64,000 nucleotides of DNA. Origin: Pachyseris speciosa. Taxonomy: Eukaryota; Cnidaria; Anthozoa; Scleractinia; Pachyseridae. The notes under the pieces were generated by a model that was given only the letters and a program-made list of their open reading frames with translations, was not told where the DNA came from and searched no databases. Shown here in pieces: positions 1 to 11,852 of this stretch. The translations under genes and the position numbers were made by a program. The number at the start of each line of letters is the position of its first letter. Within the stretch, counting starts at the first letter, position 1. The DNA is taken from contig JAEMWC010000030.1 of the NCBI GenBank assembly GCA_016490735.1, forward strand, positions 263,501 to 327,500. Reading direction: 5' to 3'.

Positions 1-331
1 GAATCAATTCAGTCCAAAACAGGACCGTTCGAAAGGATAGTGATATCCGCGAGGTTCATTGCTCAGAATTGCTCACCAAACTGTTTGTTTATCATCAGTC
101 ATTACGGTTGATTGATTATACTGCATAGTGCAGTTTCCGGTGATGTTCGGCTTTTCCTGACGATTTACCAGTGCTGCGATGCCAGACAAAAGGTGTGATC
201 CACGTCAAACATTCTTCTCAGTGTCCCAGATCCTGCCGCATACAGTGGCAGTTGAGTCTATTCGCTCGCGGTGTAATAAACGTCCTCGTCGTTTTTTTTC
301 TTCGTATCAGTTATCTATACAGCTGTACATC

Positions 332-3300
332 ATGTCTAATACAAGCGGCAATTCAAAAAAGAAAACAAGATCTCGTAACATCAAGAGGAACTTCGTTTTG
401 TTACGAAACGACGATGAACTTCGCGTTCCTCAAACATCGACGCTGAAAAACCTCTGTGATAGTGGTAGAGTGAGAGACAGAATTCAGCAACAATGCCACA
501 AGCCACCATATTGGTGCAATTTTATCTAATTCGTTCCCGAACTTCCTATCTAGGGAGGAGTTTGCGAGGTAAGTAAGATCCAAATCATGCTCGTTTAACT
601 GTTACTAATTAATACATGAGTTTTATTACCTGATTTCGACAATTAATTGCAGCGTTCAGGTCTTTATCTCAGCGTTCAGCTTTTCAGAGCAAGTGTCTAT
701 CGCCACTCTTTCTTAAACCAAATTTTATACCTGTGGAACTCCATAATCCAACCATCAAAGCAGACTGTACACTTTCAAGAACATGCGTGAGTATTTTTCC
801 AGACTCATTCATGTCTTCGACTCTGTATTTTAAAATGCTGCCAACGTTCGCTCTTTGAATTGGATTTTTCGACCATAAAACGAGAACATGCTCTCAGGGC
901 CGTAAATGTCGACGCATTTATAGTATGACTAGCTGTGGTTATTAACAAATTTCTTGGTTTGTATCTGTTTTATATTTTCTTATGGCCAAAGTTTACTGAT
1001 ACAGAACTCGGGCGGGACGGTTCGGTGACTAGTACCAGACACGGCTCCGAGTACGTGTCCTTTGTATTTTCACATTTTCCGACGGAGATCATTTCGAAAT
1101 ATGGTCTCCAGTTTTGCTAAAAGTTATACTTGTTCATTTCAGAGTAAAGTTTTACAAAACTGTGGGAAATACTTATGTCCTGTCGGCGGTTGGAAACATC
1201 GATTCCATGTGTGAGGACGCACTCAAACTGTTATTCAAGTACAGAGGAAAAATCTACTTGAAAGCATCACAGGGTGAGACTTTTCTTTGAATATTGCCAT
1301 GATTTGAAAGAAAAATACGATTTAAATATACTAACATTCTTAGGATTACAATTTTGTTGACTTGCAACGATTTTAACAATACTAATAGACTCAGCCTATG
1401 AGAACTGGCTTAATTATTTGAGACAATGAAACTGTCCGCACCTACATGTACTGTACGTTTGCTCGTGCCGTAATATGCCAGCAGCTTTCAGTAACATCAG
1501 GAGAACGATGTGGCACACTTTTTTTTTCTTTAGATGACGCCTCCTCTAGGACAGATCCGGGAAATGCGACAAACGGCGGGCCGGGACAAGGTATTTCCCA
1601 TATCGGTGTCCCTAGAACTATTTCTGATCACTCGCGTTCACCCGCGCAACACAAGATGAGATCTTTTTGCACAAATGTTTTATTTTTCATCCATCCACCT
1701 CTACCAATAGAAAATGAGAAGCTATCATAGGCAAGCAGGCAACAATTCTCTCAATTTTACCTACCATCGGTACTGCAAATTTCAACGCGAACACTTGCTT
1801 TGACTCGTCACAGACAGTCCTGCCATCTGGGAAAAGTCCCAAGTCCGATTGTTTCTCGCCCCCGTACCACTCGGCCAGATCGAAAGGTCGCCATTTTACA
1901 ATGTTGTTAGGGTTTGTGTGTCAGCTATGAAAGGATCACGGAAATGAGAACACTGGGGAACTTCACAATATGTTTTATTGTTTTATTGTTTTATGAGTCA
2001 TCTTGATGTGCCGTGGATGAGGCAGATAAATCGTCGGAAAGATCAATTTGAGCGTAATGGCGAGGATGAACGTGTTTCATCAGGATTTCATACACCTTGT
2101 GAAAATCAGTCACGTTTTCACCTTTTCAGCTACTTTTTTATTTGAAGCATAGTTTATCTCAGAAAAATTATTTGTTTGAAATTATAAAGTTTGATGCTCT
2201 TTTCAACTACTTTTTAAGCTTAGTTTATCCCAGAAAAATTATTTGTTTGAAATTATAAAGTAGTATAATCATTTTCAATGGGTTTGTGCTAGATCTTACT
2301 CTTTCGATATTTGTATGTCTGTCTATAAGCTTATTTGTATGTATACACTGTACCTTCTTTCCCATCATTATTTTATATTGAATGTGAATGCTTTCTGCAC
2401 ACTCTTTACAGATGTTTCCCAGCAGCATACAAACAGTGGAAGGTCTGCATCATCTCCTGTCAGAGGTATAAGCTTTGACTCCCTGTAGTGTCAAACACTC
2501 TAGGAACTAACTACGTAGTGGTGCTGAATTTCCAGAACATGTTTACCTGATATAGCCATTCCATCCCCATTAACATGTCCATTTTATTGGTAAATACATG
2601 TATGCGTTATCTGCATTCATTTGTACCATTATTTTGAAATGGCACTCTTATGGAAACACATTTCTCAGTCCACTTGTAGATCAAACTTTTTAATTTCATT
2701 TCCATGAGAAAAAAGTATGCAGTGCAATTCACTTTTGAGGGGTGCATGAGATGAAGATATTCATTATTAGTATATACTAAAACAGTGGATAGCGTATTTT
2801 ACGTCCTCGAGATTGGTTACTAAAAACTAAAACTACTAAAACTAAAACTGGACGTGAAATGATTGACGGGTAGAAAGGATTGTTTGATAGTGTGACGTAG
2901 ACTATAAATTTGGCGGTTAAAACGTCGATTAAGCTCATCGGATACGAAACTTACGTGAATGCTGGAGCTGTGGATCGCTACTTATTAACTGCATTATCGG
3001 TTTGCCTTCCCGTCTGGTGATCGAAAGACTTCATGAAAAGTCCGGAGATCCGCAAGTTTTTAACGCTTCTGAAAGAATCCAGTTAGCGTTTTCTCTGTGC
3101 TTACCAAATCACGATGAGATATAAGCCGAAGTTGACTGTCGGGTTTTGGAGTACAGAGTAGAAGCCAGGCGGAAAAAGTCTGAAAACAACTCTCGTCTCA
3201 AAAAGCGGCGCGTCGTTGCTAGTCTTGGTCCATTTCTCAAAGGTTGACGTGCTGAAAGCTTGGAAAGCGAGAGTGGTTTTTGGACTTAAGGCGAAAAGTG

Positions 3301-3850
3301 TATGTTTGAAGAGTCTTGTTGTTCGCGCTTGGAGCAGACAATGATCCCAGAATTCATTGCGGTCAAACAGGGCGCTGTCTGAGGTCAAAAACTCTCGCGG
3401 GGGGCGGCGGACTGGGGCAGATTATTACTTGTTTTCAGTAAAAACTCTACCTTATAAAATGAATTTGAAAACTGTCTAGCTGCTGCACCGAGGTTTCCAT
3501 TGTTCATTAAGTTTGAAGAGCGCATTTTTTTGAAACCACTCATGACATGAAATCCCAGCTTGCTTTTACTGTTAGCCGTGAAATAGTTGATCGAAACCAA
3601 TCATAAGACTTCGGAAACTCTACCGAGAATTCATTCGGCACGAAGTTAAGTCTGCCCGTTTTCGATGAGTATCTTGAACACAATCCATGGAAAAGTTGCA
3701 TTGGCGCGCACGGCAAACATTCAAAGCAATATTAAGCGGTACTCCTCGCGATTCGTCTGTGTGAATCAGATGTACGTAAACAACGGATGATAACGTGAGC
3801 GATCGCCGCAGTTATGAACACAACTTAAGCAGTAGTGAAACCAAAAAAAC

Positions 3851-3882
<32 letters not shown>

Positions 3883-6800
3883 ACCGCTTGTACGGGATTC
3901 GAACCCACAACCTCTGCGAAACCGGTGAATTGCTGTAACATCCGCGCTTGTTGGTTCGTGACATATCCGTGACTGATGAACAAGTGAGAATGAATATTTG
4001 GTAAACACGCTGCCGAATTTTAACACATAAATCACTTTTGCGTTGATCGCCTCGGTTTTTTGCTTCTGTGGAGGCTAATAAACTACCGCAAAAGGTATTA
4101 TCACGCGAGATAAACATTTGTGCGCGACTACAGTCATTGTGATGAGACAATCCATCACGCGCGATAAAGGGATTGAATTTCATGCAATTTTTTTTTTACG
4201 TTTTGGAGCCAAGTTAATTTCAGAAAAGGGTTAAGTATTTCTGTCAAATTCTTTCACTGTCGTCATTTACGTTAATTTTTATAAGATTTTCATTCCATTG
4301 TTTTCCACTTGACGTTGAGAATGAATCCATCAAAAAGGTTTCAACTGCCGAAACCACGCGCAAGTTTTAATTGACTACGCAACACAACGTTCTGAGTAAA
4401 CGAAACACGACGGAAAACAGCGTACTCTTAGAACTCTTAATTTTTGCCCTAGAACATCTGATTAACTCAAATTGTGTAGGTCACCAATAGGAGTTGTCTT
4501 GCCAAAAAGTTTCTTCAAGTCAAAACAGCCGTCTTTAATATTTTGTGATTTTTCAGCCATCGGCAAGCTTTTTGCGCACTGATTTAGAATCAACCGAGGT
4601 TTTTGTACGCTGGATTTAACATGTACGCTGTATTTAAGACAAACAACCGACTTTAGCGCTGTGTAATATCGGTCAAAGCCTTTCCGAAAGAACTTAGAGT
4701 CAACCAAGGCAACTAGGCGCTGTTTTCGACTCGGACGAACCCTTCAGTTAGGCTGATTCGGACTCAAACAACCGCGCTTTAACGCTAGCGTTAACGTTAA
4801 CATTAACACTAACCCTAACCATGTCCCTAACCCTATCCCTAGCCCTAGCCGACGCTCTAACCCTAATGTTAAGTCCAACCTAAACCCAACAATAACCCTG
4901 AATCTCTTCGGAATGAGTACTGTTTTCAGGTCGGACAAAATCTTTGCGCGCTGACCTGAGGTTAACCAAGGCTACGTACTGTGTGCTGTTTTTTTTAAGT
5001 CAACCACGAATATTGTGCACTGTTTTCGTGCCAAGCAAGCTTGTCAAGTGTTATGATTAAGCAAAAACGACACATTGCGCATTACGTCTAACTGAATAGA
5101 AACGTTCTGTGTTCTCTTAAATCGGTTACGAGCATTTGGCGCTTAGTCTTTCACTCAAAGAATACCCTTGGGCATTGTTAATTAGCATACTCCACCATAT
5201 GAAGGGCTGGGGGCATAAACTGCCTATGTAGAGTTTTAGGTGTTTTTTTTTTTTTGCGTACGTTATTTCTCGAAAACGAAAAAGAAATCGGTGAAAAAAA
5301 AATACGGGACAATGTTTTTGAATCAAAATGCAGTTCACATGCAAAAATTTGGACAAATCCAAGGGAACTAAAAAAACGGCCGAAAATTCCACATAGGCAG
5401 TTTATGCCCCCAGCCCTTCAATTCATGCATAGTACATGAGTGCAAAACAAAAGATGTGCAGGGTCATGGACCTTTCAACATAAATCTTGGCCTCTTTGTT
5501 TTGCTCCTTTCATGTTTGCCGGGCTTCATAACCATTTCCCTCTATTAACTATGTTCACATGGCTTAATTCAAGCAAGAACTTTACGAAATGTGACTCTCC
5601 ACACGAAAACATGTGTTATGAAACAGGGCAATTTTGGTGAAACCAGGTTTCAAAAGCTTAAACCTGGAAAGTTTTGTGCTGCTGGCAGCCCTGGAAGTGA
5701 ATGTTGGTAGTTCTTCGACATTTTTACTCCATGGCACTCATAAAAACAGAGTGATGCACTTGACTGGGTACACATGAATGAGATCATGACTGTTCATCCG
5801 ACCCCAGATCTAATTGTCTAGAATTTTAGTGAGAAAGGCCCAATTTTCGACACATTTTAAAATAAGTTCCTGCAACTTTTAGTAAATTATTTTCCCCTCA
5901 AAATGTTTCTGAAGACACCAATTTTCATTTTGGAAAAATGAAACTGGCTTTGAAATTTCGATTCATGTGCTTATTAACAGTGAAGTTTCTTCACCGTAAT
6001 AATAACATTGTTGTGGTTGGAAAAAGGCTACTGAAACTGCTTGAAAGGATGAATTAAAATAAAATAACAAGAAACAGGTCTGGCTACTGAAAAATTTGTT
6101 TTGGGTAGTGCCATCAAACCTGTCACAAGGAACACTGGGCTAGTAAGCTGAAAAGTTAGCCCTGCTTTAATGTACAAGTTTGTACCAGAGTAATTCCAGG
6201 GCTATGTGGCACAAGCGCATATTAGCAACGATCTGACTGTAAAAATTCAAAATTTTAATACACTCTCACAGGCATACAGATCAGTTTTATCTCAAAGATT
6301 GATATAATTTGTAAACACATTTATCTTTTTTAGGATTCTGGAATCAAGATTTGTTTGTATGTATTGAAATAAATATTATTTACTGGCAACATGTTTTTTA
6401 CCACAGGTTATGTGGTATCTTCAGGTGCAAGGGCAGAAGCAGGAGTTTGTATGGATGCTTCTGTCAAGGTAAGCTAAAACAAGGTACTAGCTTACTAAGT
6501 CTTTTAGCCAAAGGCAACTATTTTATTACGATGATGATACAGATCCTAATAACTATCGACCAATTTCATTATTATCATGCTTTAATCGAATTTTTGAAAA
6601 GTTAATGTATAAAAGGATGAAAAAATTTATAGAAAAAGAAAATATCTTGTGCACATCGCAGTATGGCTTCAGACAGGGACACTCAACAGAACATGCTATT
6701 TTGGATATTGTTAACGAAATACAGTCAAATATGGATAAAGGTCTTATCTCCTGTGGCGTTTTCATAGACCTCCAAAAGGCTTTTGATACCGTTGACCATA

Positions 6801-9070
6801 CTATCTTACTTCAAAAACTGGATTTTTATGGATTTAGAGGTATAATAATTAATTGGTTCTCTTCTTATTTGGGAGAAAGGACGCAAGTTACAGCTGTTGA
6901 CTCTCTTACTTCTGATATATCAAATATTGTGTGTGGAGTTCCCCAGGGTTCTGTATTAGGTCCTCTGTTGTTCCTTTTATATGTTAATGATATCTACTCT
7001 TCGTCACTAAAATTTAAATTCTATCTTTTTGCTGACGATACTAACATACTATTTTCCCATAAAAATCTTAAATGCTTAGAGAAAATAATGAATGATGAAC
7101 TCAGTAAGGTATGTAAATGGTTAATATCTAACAAATTAAGTCTTAATATAAAAAAATCAAATTTCATTATCTTCCGTCCCTATCAGAAGAAACTCGCCTA
7201 CACACCTAAAATTAATATTTTTGATAACCAAACAAACAAGTTCGTGCCATTAGAATGCAAAGATTACGTTAAGTACTTAGGTGTTCTAATTGACTATAGA
7301 CTTTCTTGGAACAATCAAATTGATGCGATTCTATTAAAAATCAGTAAAACAATTGGATTATTATCAAAATTGCGGCATTCTGTACCTTCCCGCACACTCA
7401 TTTCTATATATCACTCTTTAGTTGCACCCTATCTTCGCTATGGCTTGATTGCGTGGGGCCAAGCTAGCAAGTCCCAGTTAAACAAACTTCTCGTTCTTCA
7501 AAAACGTGCCCTTAGATTCATATACTTCGCTAACTTTCGAGATCATGCAATTCCGTTGTTTCTTGATGCAAATATTTTACCACTTAATTTTCTTTATTAT
7601 CAACTGCTTTCAGAAACGATGCATGATGTAAGTAATCATCTTGTACCCTCTAATATTCAAGACTTGTTCCTTCCCACTTCTCGAGTTCATTCATACAATA
7701 CTAGGTCCTCAACGTCCGATAATTTTTATATAAAAAAATCAAATCTAGAAATTCAAAAATATGCTTTTTCGAGAATTGGCGCGAAATTGTGGAATGAGAT
7801 ACCAACTAATCTTCGTAATCTACCTAAACATCAATTTAAGAAGAAAATTCGATCATTGTTATTTGAAGTTTTAGAGTCCGATGACTCATATTACGACCTA
7901 GACGGAATTATATGCAAGGTGAAGAAAAGTACTTCATAACCTTACGCCGTATCGTAACGCTTGTAGATGAAAACGCAATAGTGCCAACGTTGGCAGCGCA
8001 TTCCTTTGCTTTCATTTGTTACTTAAATCAGCTTCTTATTCAACTTTTCTTCTCTCTTTTTTTTTAAACATTATTCTTTTTTATCTCAACTTTATATTCC
8101 TACCAATATAATTTTCTTTTTAAGCAGTCTTTGATTTTTCCTTATTTCCGGGCCCGCCTAGATTAGCTACGCTACCTGCGGGTCTGATAATCTGTAACGT
8201 ATTCTAAATTTCAATAAAAATCAATCAATGTCAATGTCAATGTTATTGAGACACTAGGGCTGAGAAACCAATAAAGATGTGTTGTGTGTACATCACAACC
8301 TAGCCCTAACAATGGGATGTTATCAGAAAAGCTAATACCTGGCGCAGACAGTTTTAAGGAGTTGTTACATGCATGAATTTTATTGATACCAGATTTACTA
8401 CATTAATTGTATCTTAACAACAAATGTTTGGTTAAAAGGTGACTGCATAGTAACTTGCCAGTATTTGTCATTCTTGAGTTTTCAATGATCGAAATATTTT
8501 TCCTTTCAGTGGGGACAGTAGAAGAAGTGCATGACCATCTTCTAGCAGCAGAGACAGGTAGATGTATATGCATGTATTGTAGACCACGCAATTGAAGTGT
8601 TAGCATTATTTTCTGAAAGCTAGGTCCTGGCGGGGTCGCCAAATGTTTCGCAGAACATGTTAATTTACTTTTTATTTCTCTGTAGAGTAATCTTTGTAAT
8701 CTATTAGAATAACAACTGAACTGTCGAAAATATGCAAACTCTTATAATTTATAAGTCAAACTGTCACACCTTGCGAATGAATAAATTGTATGTTATATGT
8801 AATTGTCAGTTCCTAAGTATTGTCTTTAAACATAATACCATCACATGGCATTTTCATCCGAACAATAATATTGTCAATTTTTTGTACTTAAGTTAGTATA
8901 TATTGTGCAACACTAATTAAATAATAGTGCTCAGTGTGATGTAGATTTGCATTTCTTCCAGATCGTGAAAGTGGTCCAGCTCATGATGACTTAAGGGTGT
9001 TACAGCGCCTGTTGTCATGCAATAATGTCCCTCAGCGACTTAACCATTCCTTTGTTCAGGTGCACCTGAA
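332..9070 (+). CDS. Uncharacterised multi-exon gene, 5' part
   Basis: A chain of exons with matching splice phases: first exon ending 568 (donor gtaagt), then 1143-1273, 1534-1590, 2412-2465, 8510-8557 and 8962-9070; a further candidate is about 9591-9668. The junction 568/1143 gives EEFARVKFYKTVGNTYV, and later exons are Ser/Gly/Asp-rich then helical (VLQRLLSCNN). The ATG at 332 (MSNTSGNSKKK) is in a frame that stops at 529, whereas the frame that splices onward is +1 to it, so either the start exon is mis-resolved or there is an indel near 470-500. The N-terminal pattern vaguely recalls modules in cnidarian HECT/G2E3-like proteins; that is memory-based and weak. Function unknown. Introns hold a LINE and MITEs. 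Confidence 0.45.
2122..2265. repeat. Two-copy tandem repeat, ~71 bp period
   Basis: The segment centred on cagaaaaattatttgtttg occurs at about 2160 and again at about 2231 with matching flanks (ctacttttt, aattataaag). It is an intronic local duplication with no coding potential. The remainder of 2466-3765 shows no gene or repeat I can support. Confidence 0.7.
3770..4035 (-). mobile_element. tRNA-derived SINE fragment
   Basis: On the minus strand this has a tRNA-like B box (ggttcgaatcc, near 3895-3910) followed by an (AAAAC)n-type stretch and a tail related to cgcagttatgaacac. The same unit recurs at 22,660-22,760 and, more complete, at 48,302-48,607. The A box is degenerate and no anticodon arm can be folded, so it is a SINE head, not a tRNA gene. 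Confidence 0.65.
4530..5060. repeat. Degenerate tandem repeats with telomere-like core
   Basis: Loosely repeated phrases (gtcaaccaaggc, gcgctgtttt, gactcggac) recur every 60-80 bp. Between about 4783 and 4906 the sequence becomes degenerate C-rich telomere-like repeat, with several exact ccctaa/cccta units mixed with variants. The cnidarian telomere repeat is TTAGGG, so this is an interstitial telomere-like tract on the minus strand. No gene is visible. Confidence 0.55.
5201..5419. mobile_element. Foldback MITE with 29-bp perfect inverted repeats
   Basis: The 29 bp at 5201-5229 (starting gaagggctgggggc) is perfectly reverse-complementary to 5391-5419. The interior is A-rich with no coding content. 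The perfect arms imply recent insertion or conversion. No clear target duplication was resolved. The stretch 5420-6500 has nothing further that I can support. Confidence 0.75.
6530..8240 (+). mobile_element. 5'-truncated CR1-like non-LTR retrotransposon
   Basis: The open reverse transcriptase frame starts in motif DPNNYRPISLL at about 6540 and continues intact to 7939. An AT-rich 3' UTR ends in aataaaaatcaatcaa and short (TGTCAA)n-type terminal repeats at about 8210-8240. The missing endonuclease and ORF1 reflect the 5' truncation typical of target-primed reverse transcription. It sits on the sense strand within an intron of the unknown gene. The clade (CR1/Crack/Daphne-like) is inferred from the RT and the short 3' terminal repeats. 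Confidence 0.85.
6605..7939 (+). CDS. Reverse transcriptase of CR1-like LINE
   Basis: 444 codons from the first ATG; the frame is open upstream to about 6530, so this ATG is internal to a longer ancestral ORF. Visible RT motifs, in order: QYGFRQGHSTEHAI, FIDLQKAFDTVDH, GVPQGSVLGPLLFLLYVND, and the catalytic FADDTN at about residue 145. These are followed by the thumb (KYLGVLIDYRLSW) and a C-terminal region ending LWNEIPTNLR. No stop or frameshift interrupts it, so the truncated copy is young. The endonuclease is lost, so it is unlikely to be autonomous. Confidence 0.9.
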   Translation: MYKRMKKFIEKENILCTSQYGFRQGHSTEHAILDIVNEIQSNMDKGLISCGVFIDLQKAFDTVDHTILLQKLDFYGFRGIIINWFSSYLGERTQVTAVDSLTSDISNIVCGVPQGSVLGPLLFLLYVNDIYSSSLKFKFYLFADDTNILFSHKNLKCLEKIMNDELSKVCKWLISNKLSLNIKKSNFIIFRPYQKKLAYTPKINIFDNQTNKFVPLECKDYVKYLGVLIDYRLSWNNQIDAILLKISKTIGLLSKLRHSVPSRTLISIYHSLVAPYLRYGLIAWGQASKSQLNKLLVLQKRALRFIYFANFRDHAIPLFLDANILPLNFLYYQLLSETMHDVSNHLVPSNIQDLFLPTSRVHSYNTRSSTSDNFYIKKSNLEIQKYAFSRIGAKLWNEIPTNLRNLPKHQFKKKIRSLLFEVLESDDSYYDLDGIICKVKKSTS

Positions 9071-10609
9071 GTAAGTGTTTGCTGTACAATGCCATGTTCA
9101 TACAGTGATACATTTAAAATAAAGTTAATTGAAATCTTCAGGATCTTTCAATACAGTGTATAGTAATGCGTTATTATTCACCTGTGCATTGAAAGAATGT
9201 CTATCAAGTAATGTTCTTCAAAGCATTCAGTGGTTAAGTCAGGCAGCCAAGAATGTAGACTTGCAAATTTTAGTGAGTAGGTTTCATGCACGTCACAAAT
9301 GTTGCTGTAGTTGCAATAGCTGCAGTAATTATTGAAAAAGAGTCTAAGTGGTGTCATTATCATGCACATACTACCGGTATATACTGTGGCATACACCAAT
9401 ACAAGCACTAAGCTACCTGTACAAGTCGTTCAGGTGCATACATGGCAATTGACATATTTTGGCCTCTTTGAGTAGGGACCCATATACATAAGTATAATCT
9501 GCACAATGTCTATTCCAACGACTGACTGGCAGTGTTACTTATTGTTTCAATACAGTCTGATAAAATTGTGTAATTCAATTTCAAGATGAGGTTACAGAGT
9601 CATGAAGACTGCAGGCCTGTACTTATAATTCAATATCAGCCTACAGATAAAACAGTTGCCGTGTTGAGGTTAGTGGAAAACTGGTGACAGTGTCTTAACT
9701 TAATGCTAACAATTTACCTCATAAGAATTGCAAAGAAAAAGTCAGTTGGTCAAAAAGTTCTCAATCAAGACATACAGTAAGGCCTTTTTACTGTGGATTG
9801 ACTTTTAAGCTTTTAGGCATCTGCAATCCAGCTCAGCAGTCCCCAAAACCGATCATTTTGTTAAAAGTGAATTGCAAATCAGCCTTACAATTTTTACAGT
9901 GTATTATAATTATATATAGAAAATTGCTAACGAAATAAGTTCGGTTGTAGTGGTTAAATAACGCACTGGTGTAGACAAAAGAACAGACGTACATTGTATA
10001 TTAAGGTAACGTAGTCATTTCGATTCCGGATCCGATATATATTTTTTTGTTCATTACAGTATTTCAAAGTTTTCCTTTTATAACTTTTCTTCGAAACGTC
10101 GCACAAGAATTTGTCTTCTTGAAATTTAAACTTGCAAGAGCAATTCTAAACTATATCCTTCTCCTCCATTTATCCGCTTTCCGCATTTATCTGCTATATG
10201 TTTCATTCAGATGTACTTTTTCTGTTCAATTCTGTTCACCTCCAAAACATGGAGGATCGAGTATGTTACTGCTTACATTGACATACACTGTATTTTAGAG
10301 GGAAATCTTTTAATACTTTTACTTTTAATCCGGTGTTAAATTTGTATGTGTAATAAAAAAGCCACACTCCACCCCTCTGTGATGGATAATACAATTCCAA
10401 GTGGTCATAAAAACTTAAAAAGACTTGTTCTGGTGTTTTAAAGTGCATATGAAGCGAAATTTTTCATTAGCTTGTTCGAAAGAGCTTCAAAATGATGAAG
10501 AATGGCGTTTATTTTATTGTGATAGCACTCTTGGTTGCTGAGTTATTTAAGGTTTTTCATTTATGCAAATTAGAGGACTTGTGACGTCACAAGGTGGACA
10601 CAAAATGAA

Positions 10610-11023
10610 GTAAAATCACAAAATATGGAATAACTGTGCAACTACTGAGTCTACAGGGTTGAAATTTTTTAGGGTTGATGTCCTGCCAGAACTACATATT
10701 GTGATAGTGGTGATGATGATCTCTACCTTTCCAAAGGATAAAATCAGAGTTTCCCTCCCCAAGAAGTGCTGTTTGCTGTTGACGTTCATTCAGTGGGTGC
10801 GAGCAAATATGGACATTACACAGCAGAAGTATAAGAAAGTGTGTTAGACTCTGGAGCAATAAATAAGGCATTTCTCGTTTGGGAAGGTAGAGGTCTGGTA
10901 ACAATTATGTTGCTATGGTGATGTCATAACCACTATCATAATGTGTAGTTCTGGCAGCACATCAACCCTGCAAAATTTCAACCCTTAGTATTTGCACAGA
11001 TATTCCATATTTTGTGATTTTAC
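10610..11023. mobile_element. Long foldback element, ~120-bp arms
   Basis: Left arm 10,610-10,733 is the reverse complement of right arm about 10,880-11,023 with scattered mismatches. Both arms share taaaatcacaaaatatgg and gccagaactaca in mirror order. The centre has no ORF of note. It is a non-autonomous hairpin DNA element or retro-derived inverted dimer. The stretch 9071-10,609 otherwise shows no supportable feature except the candidate exon at 9591-9668. Confidence 0.75.
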
Positions 11024-11208
11024 TTACAATGAAAGGATGTGTACATTGATGAGAAAGAGCTTACTTTAAGTTTAATTTTAAGTTTTAAGTTTTAAGTTTA
11101 ATAATACTTTGTCATGCGAATACATCTAAGTTGATACAAAAAAAAAGTGCATGACTGGAGAATAAAAAATTGGGAGAAAGTAAATTCCCATACAAAGAAT
11201 ATTATATA

Positions 11209-11617
11209 ATACAGTAATAACCTACGTAAAAGAACCTGGGTTGTAAGAACCTGTTAGGCTAAAATTTTCATTTTAAGCCCCCTCCACATAAGAAAGTTAG
11301 GTTCTTATCAGTGGGGTTGCTGTAAAAGTGTAAAGGTAGAAACTGCTGAATGAGTTCCTTTTTTGTTAAGGACATATACTGTACCTGCACTGAACTGCCT
11401 ATAGGCATTTCTCTATGGTACAAATAAATGATTTATACTGTATTATGAGATGATATTTGTCATATATATAGTATATTCAGATAAAATTCATATGAAAATA
11501 TAAGAACCTATTTTAAGAACCTTGGTAGCCTAAATTTGCTTTAAGTACCATTTATATAAGAACCAATTTAGGCTAAATTGGAAAATTCAGGTTCTTATAC
11601 GTGGGCTATTACTGTAT
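11209..11617. mobile_element. TA-flanked MITE (Tc1/mariner-type)
   Basis: Terminal inverted repeats of about 30 bp: left starts atacagtaata, right ends tattactgtat, and the shared inner part reads aagaacctg. The element is bounded by TA at 11,207-11,208 and 11,618-11,619, the expected Tc1/mariner target duplication. The interior repeats variants of the TIR (aagaacct...ttaggctaaa). 409 bp, no ORF. Confidence 0.8.
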
Positions 11618-11694
11618 TACACATTCTAAAAACTAAGAGGTGAAATTTAAACGTGACCCACACAAATGAAGAGCGAAAACAATGTTTTCTATCC

Positions 11695-11739
11695 TTCACC
11701 TATATTTCGGCCAAGTTTACCGGCCTTCATCAGGGTGAA
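11695..11739 (-). ncRNA. Hammerhead ribozyme in Penelope-like terminal repeat
   Basis: On the minus strand: stem I strand TTCACC (11,739-11,734), core CTGATGA (11,733-11,727), stem II GGCC/GGCC hairpin (11,725-11,709), core GAAA (11,708-11,705), a two-base palindromic stem III giving the triplet ATA, then stem I partner GGTGAA (11,700-11,695). All six stem I pairs are Watson-Crick and cleavage is predicted after 11,701. The ultra-short stem III matches the dimer-acting hammerheads described in Penelope-like elements. Confidence 0.8.
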
Positions 11740-11852
11740 TGGCCGTTACATGCGTACCACACCACTACATTTCAAATTTGAAATAACACAAGCAAACAAA
11801 GCGCGCGCGCGCTTGTAACAGTACTAGAAGGTACACGTAAAACAATGGAAAC

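Noticed and set aside
681..783. An extra exon between 568 and 1143
   Set aside because: It has an acceptor and a gtgagt donor and fits the phase, but joining 568 directly to 1143 gives a more natural protein (EEFARVKFYK). At most it would be an alternative exon.
3101..4183. Minus-strand ORFs of 71-123 codons
   Set aside because: They overlap a SINE and low-complexity sequence, with no splice or family support.
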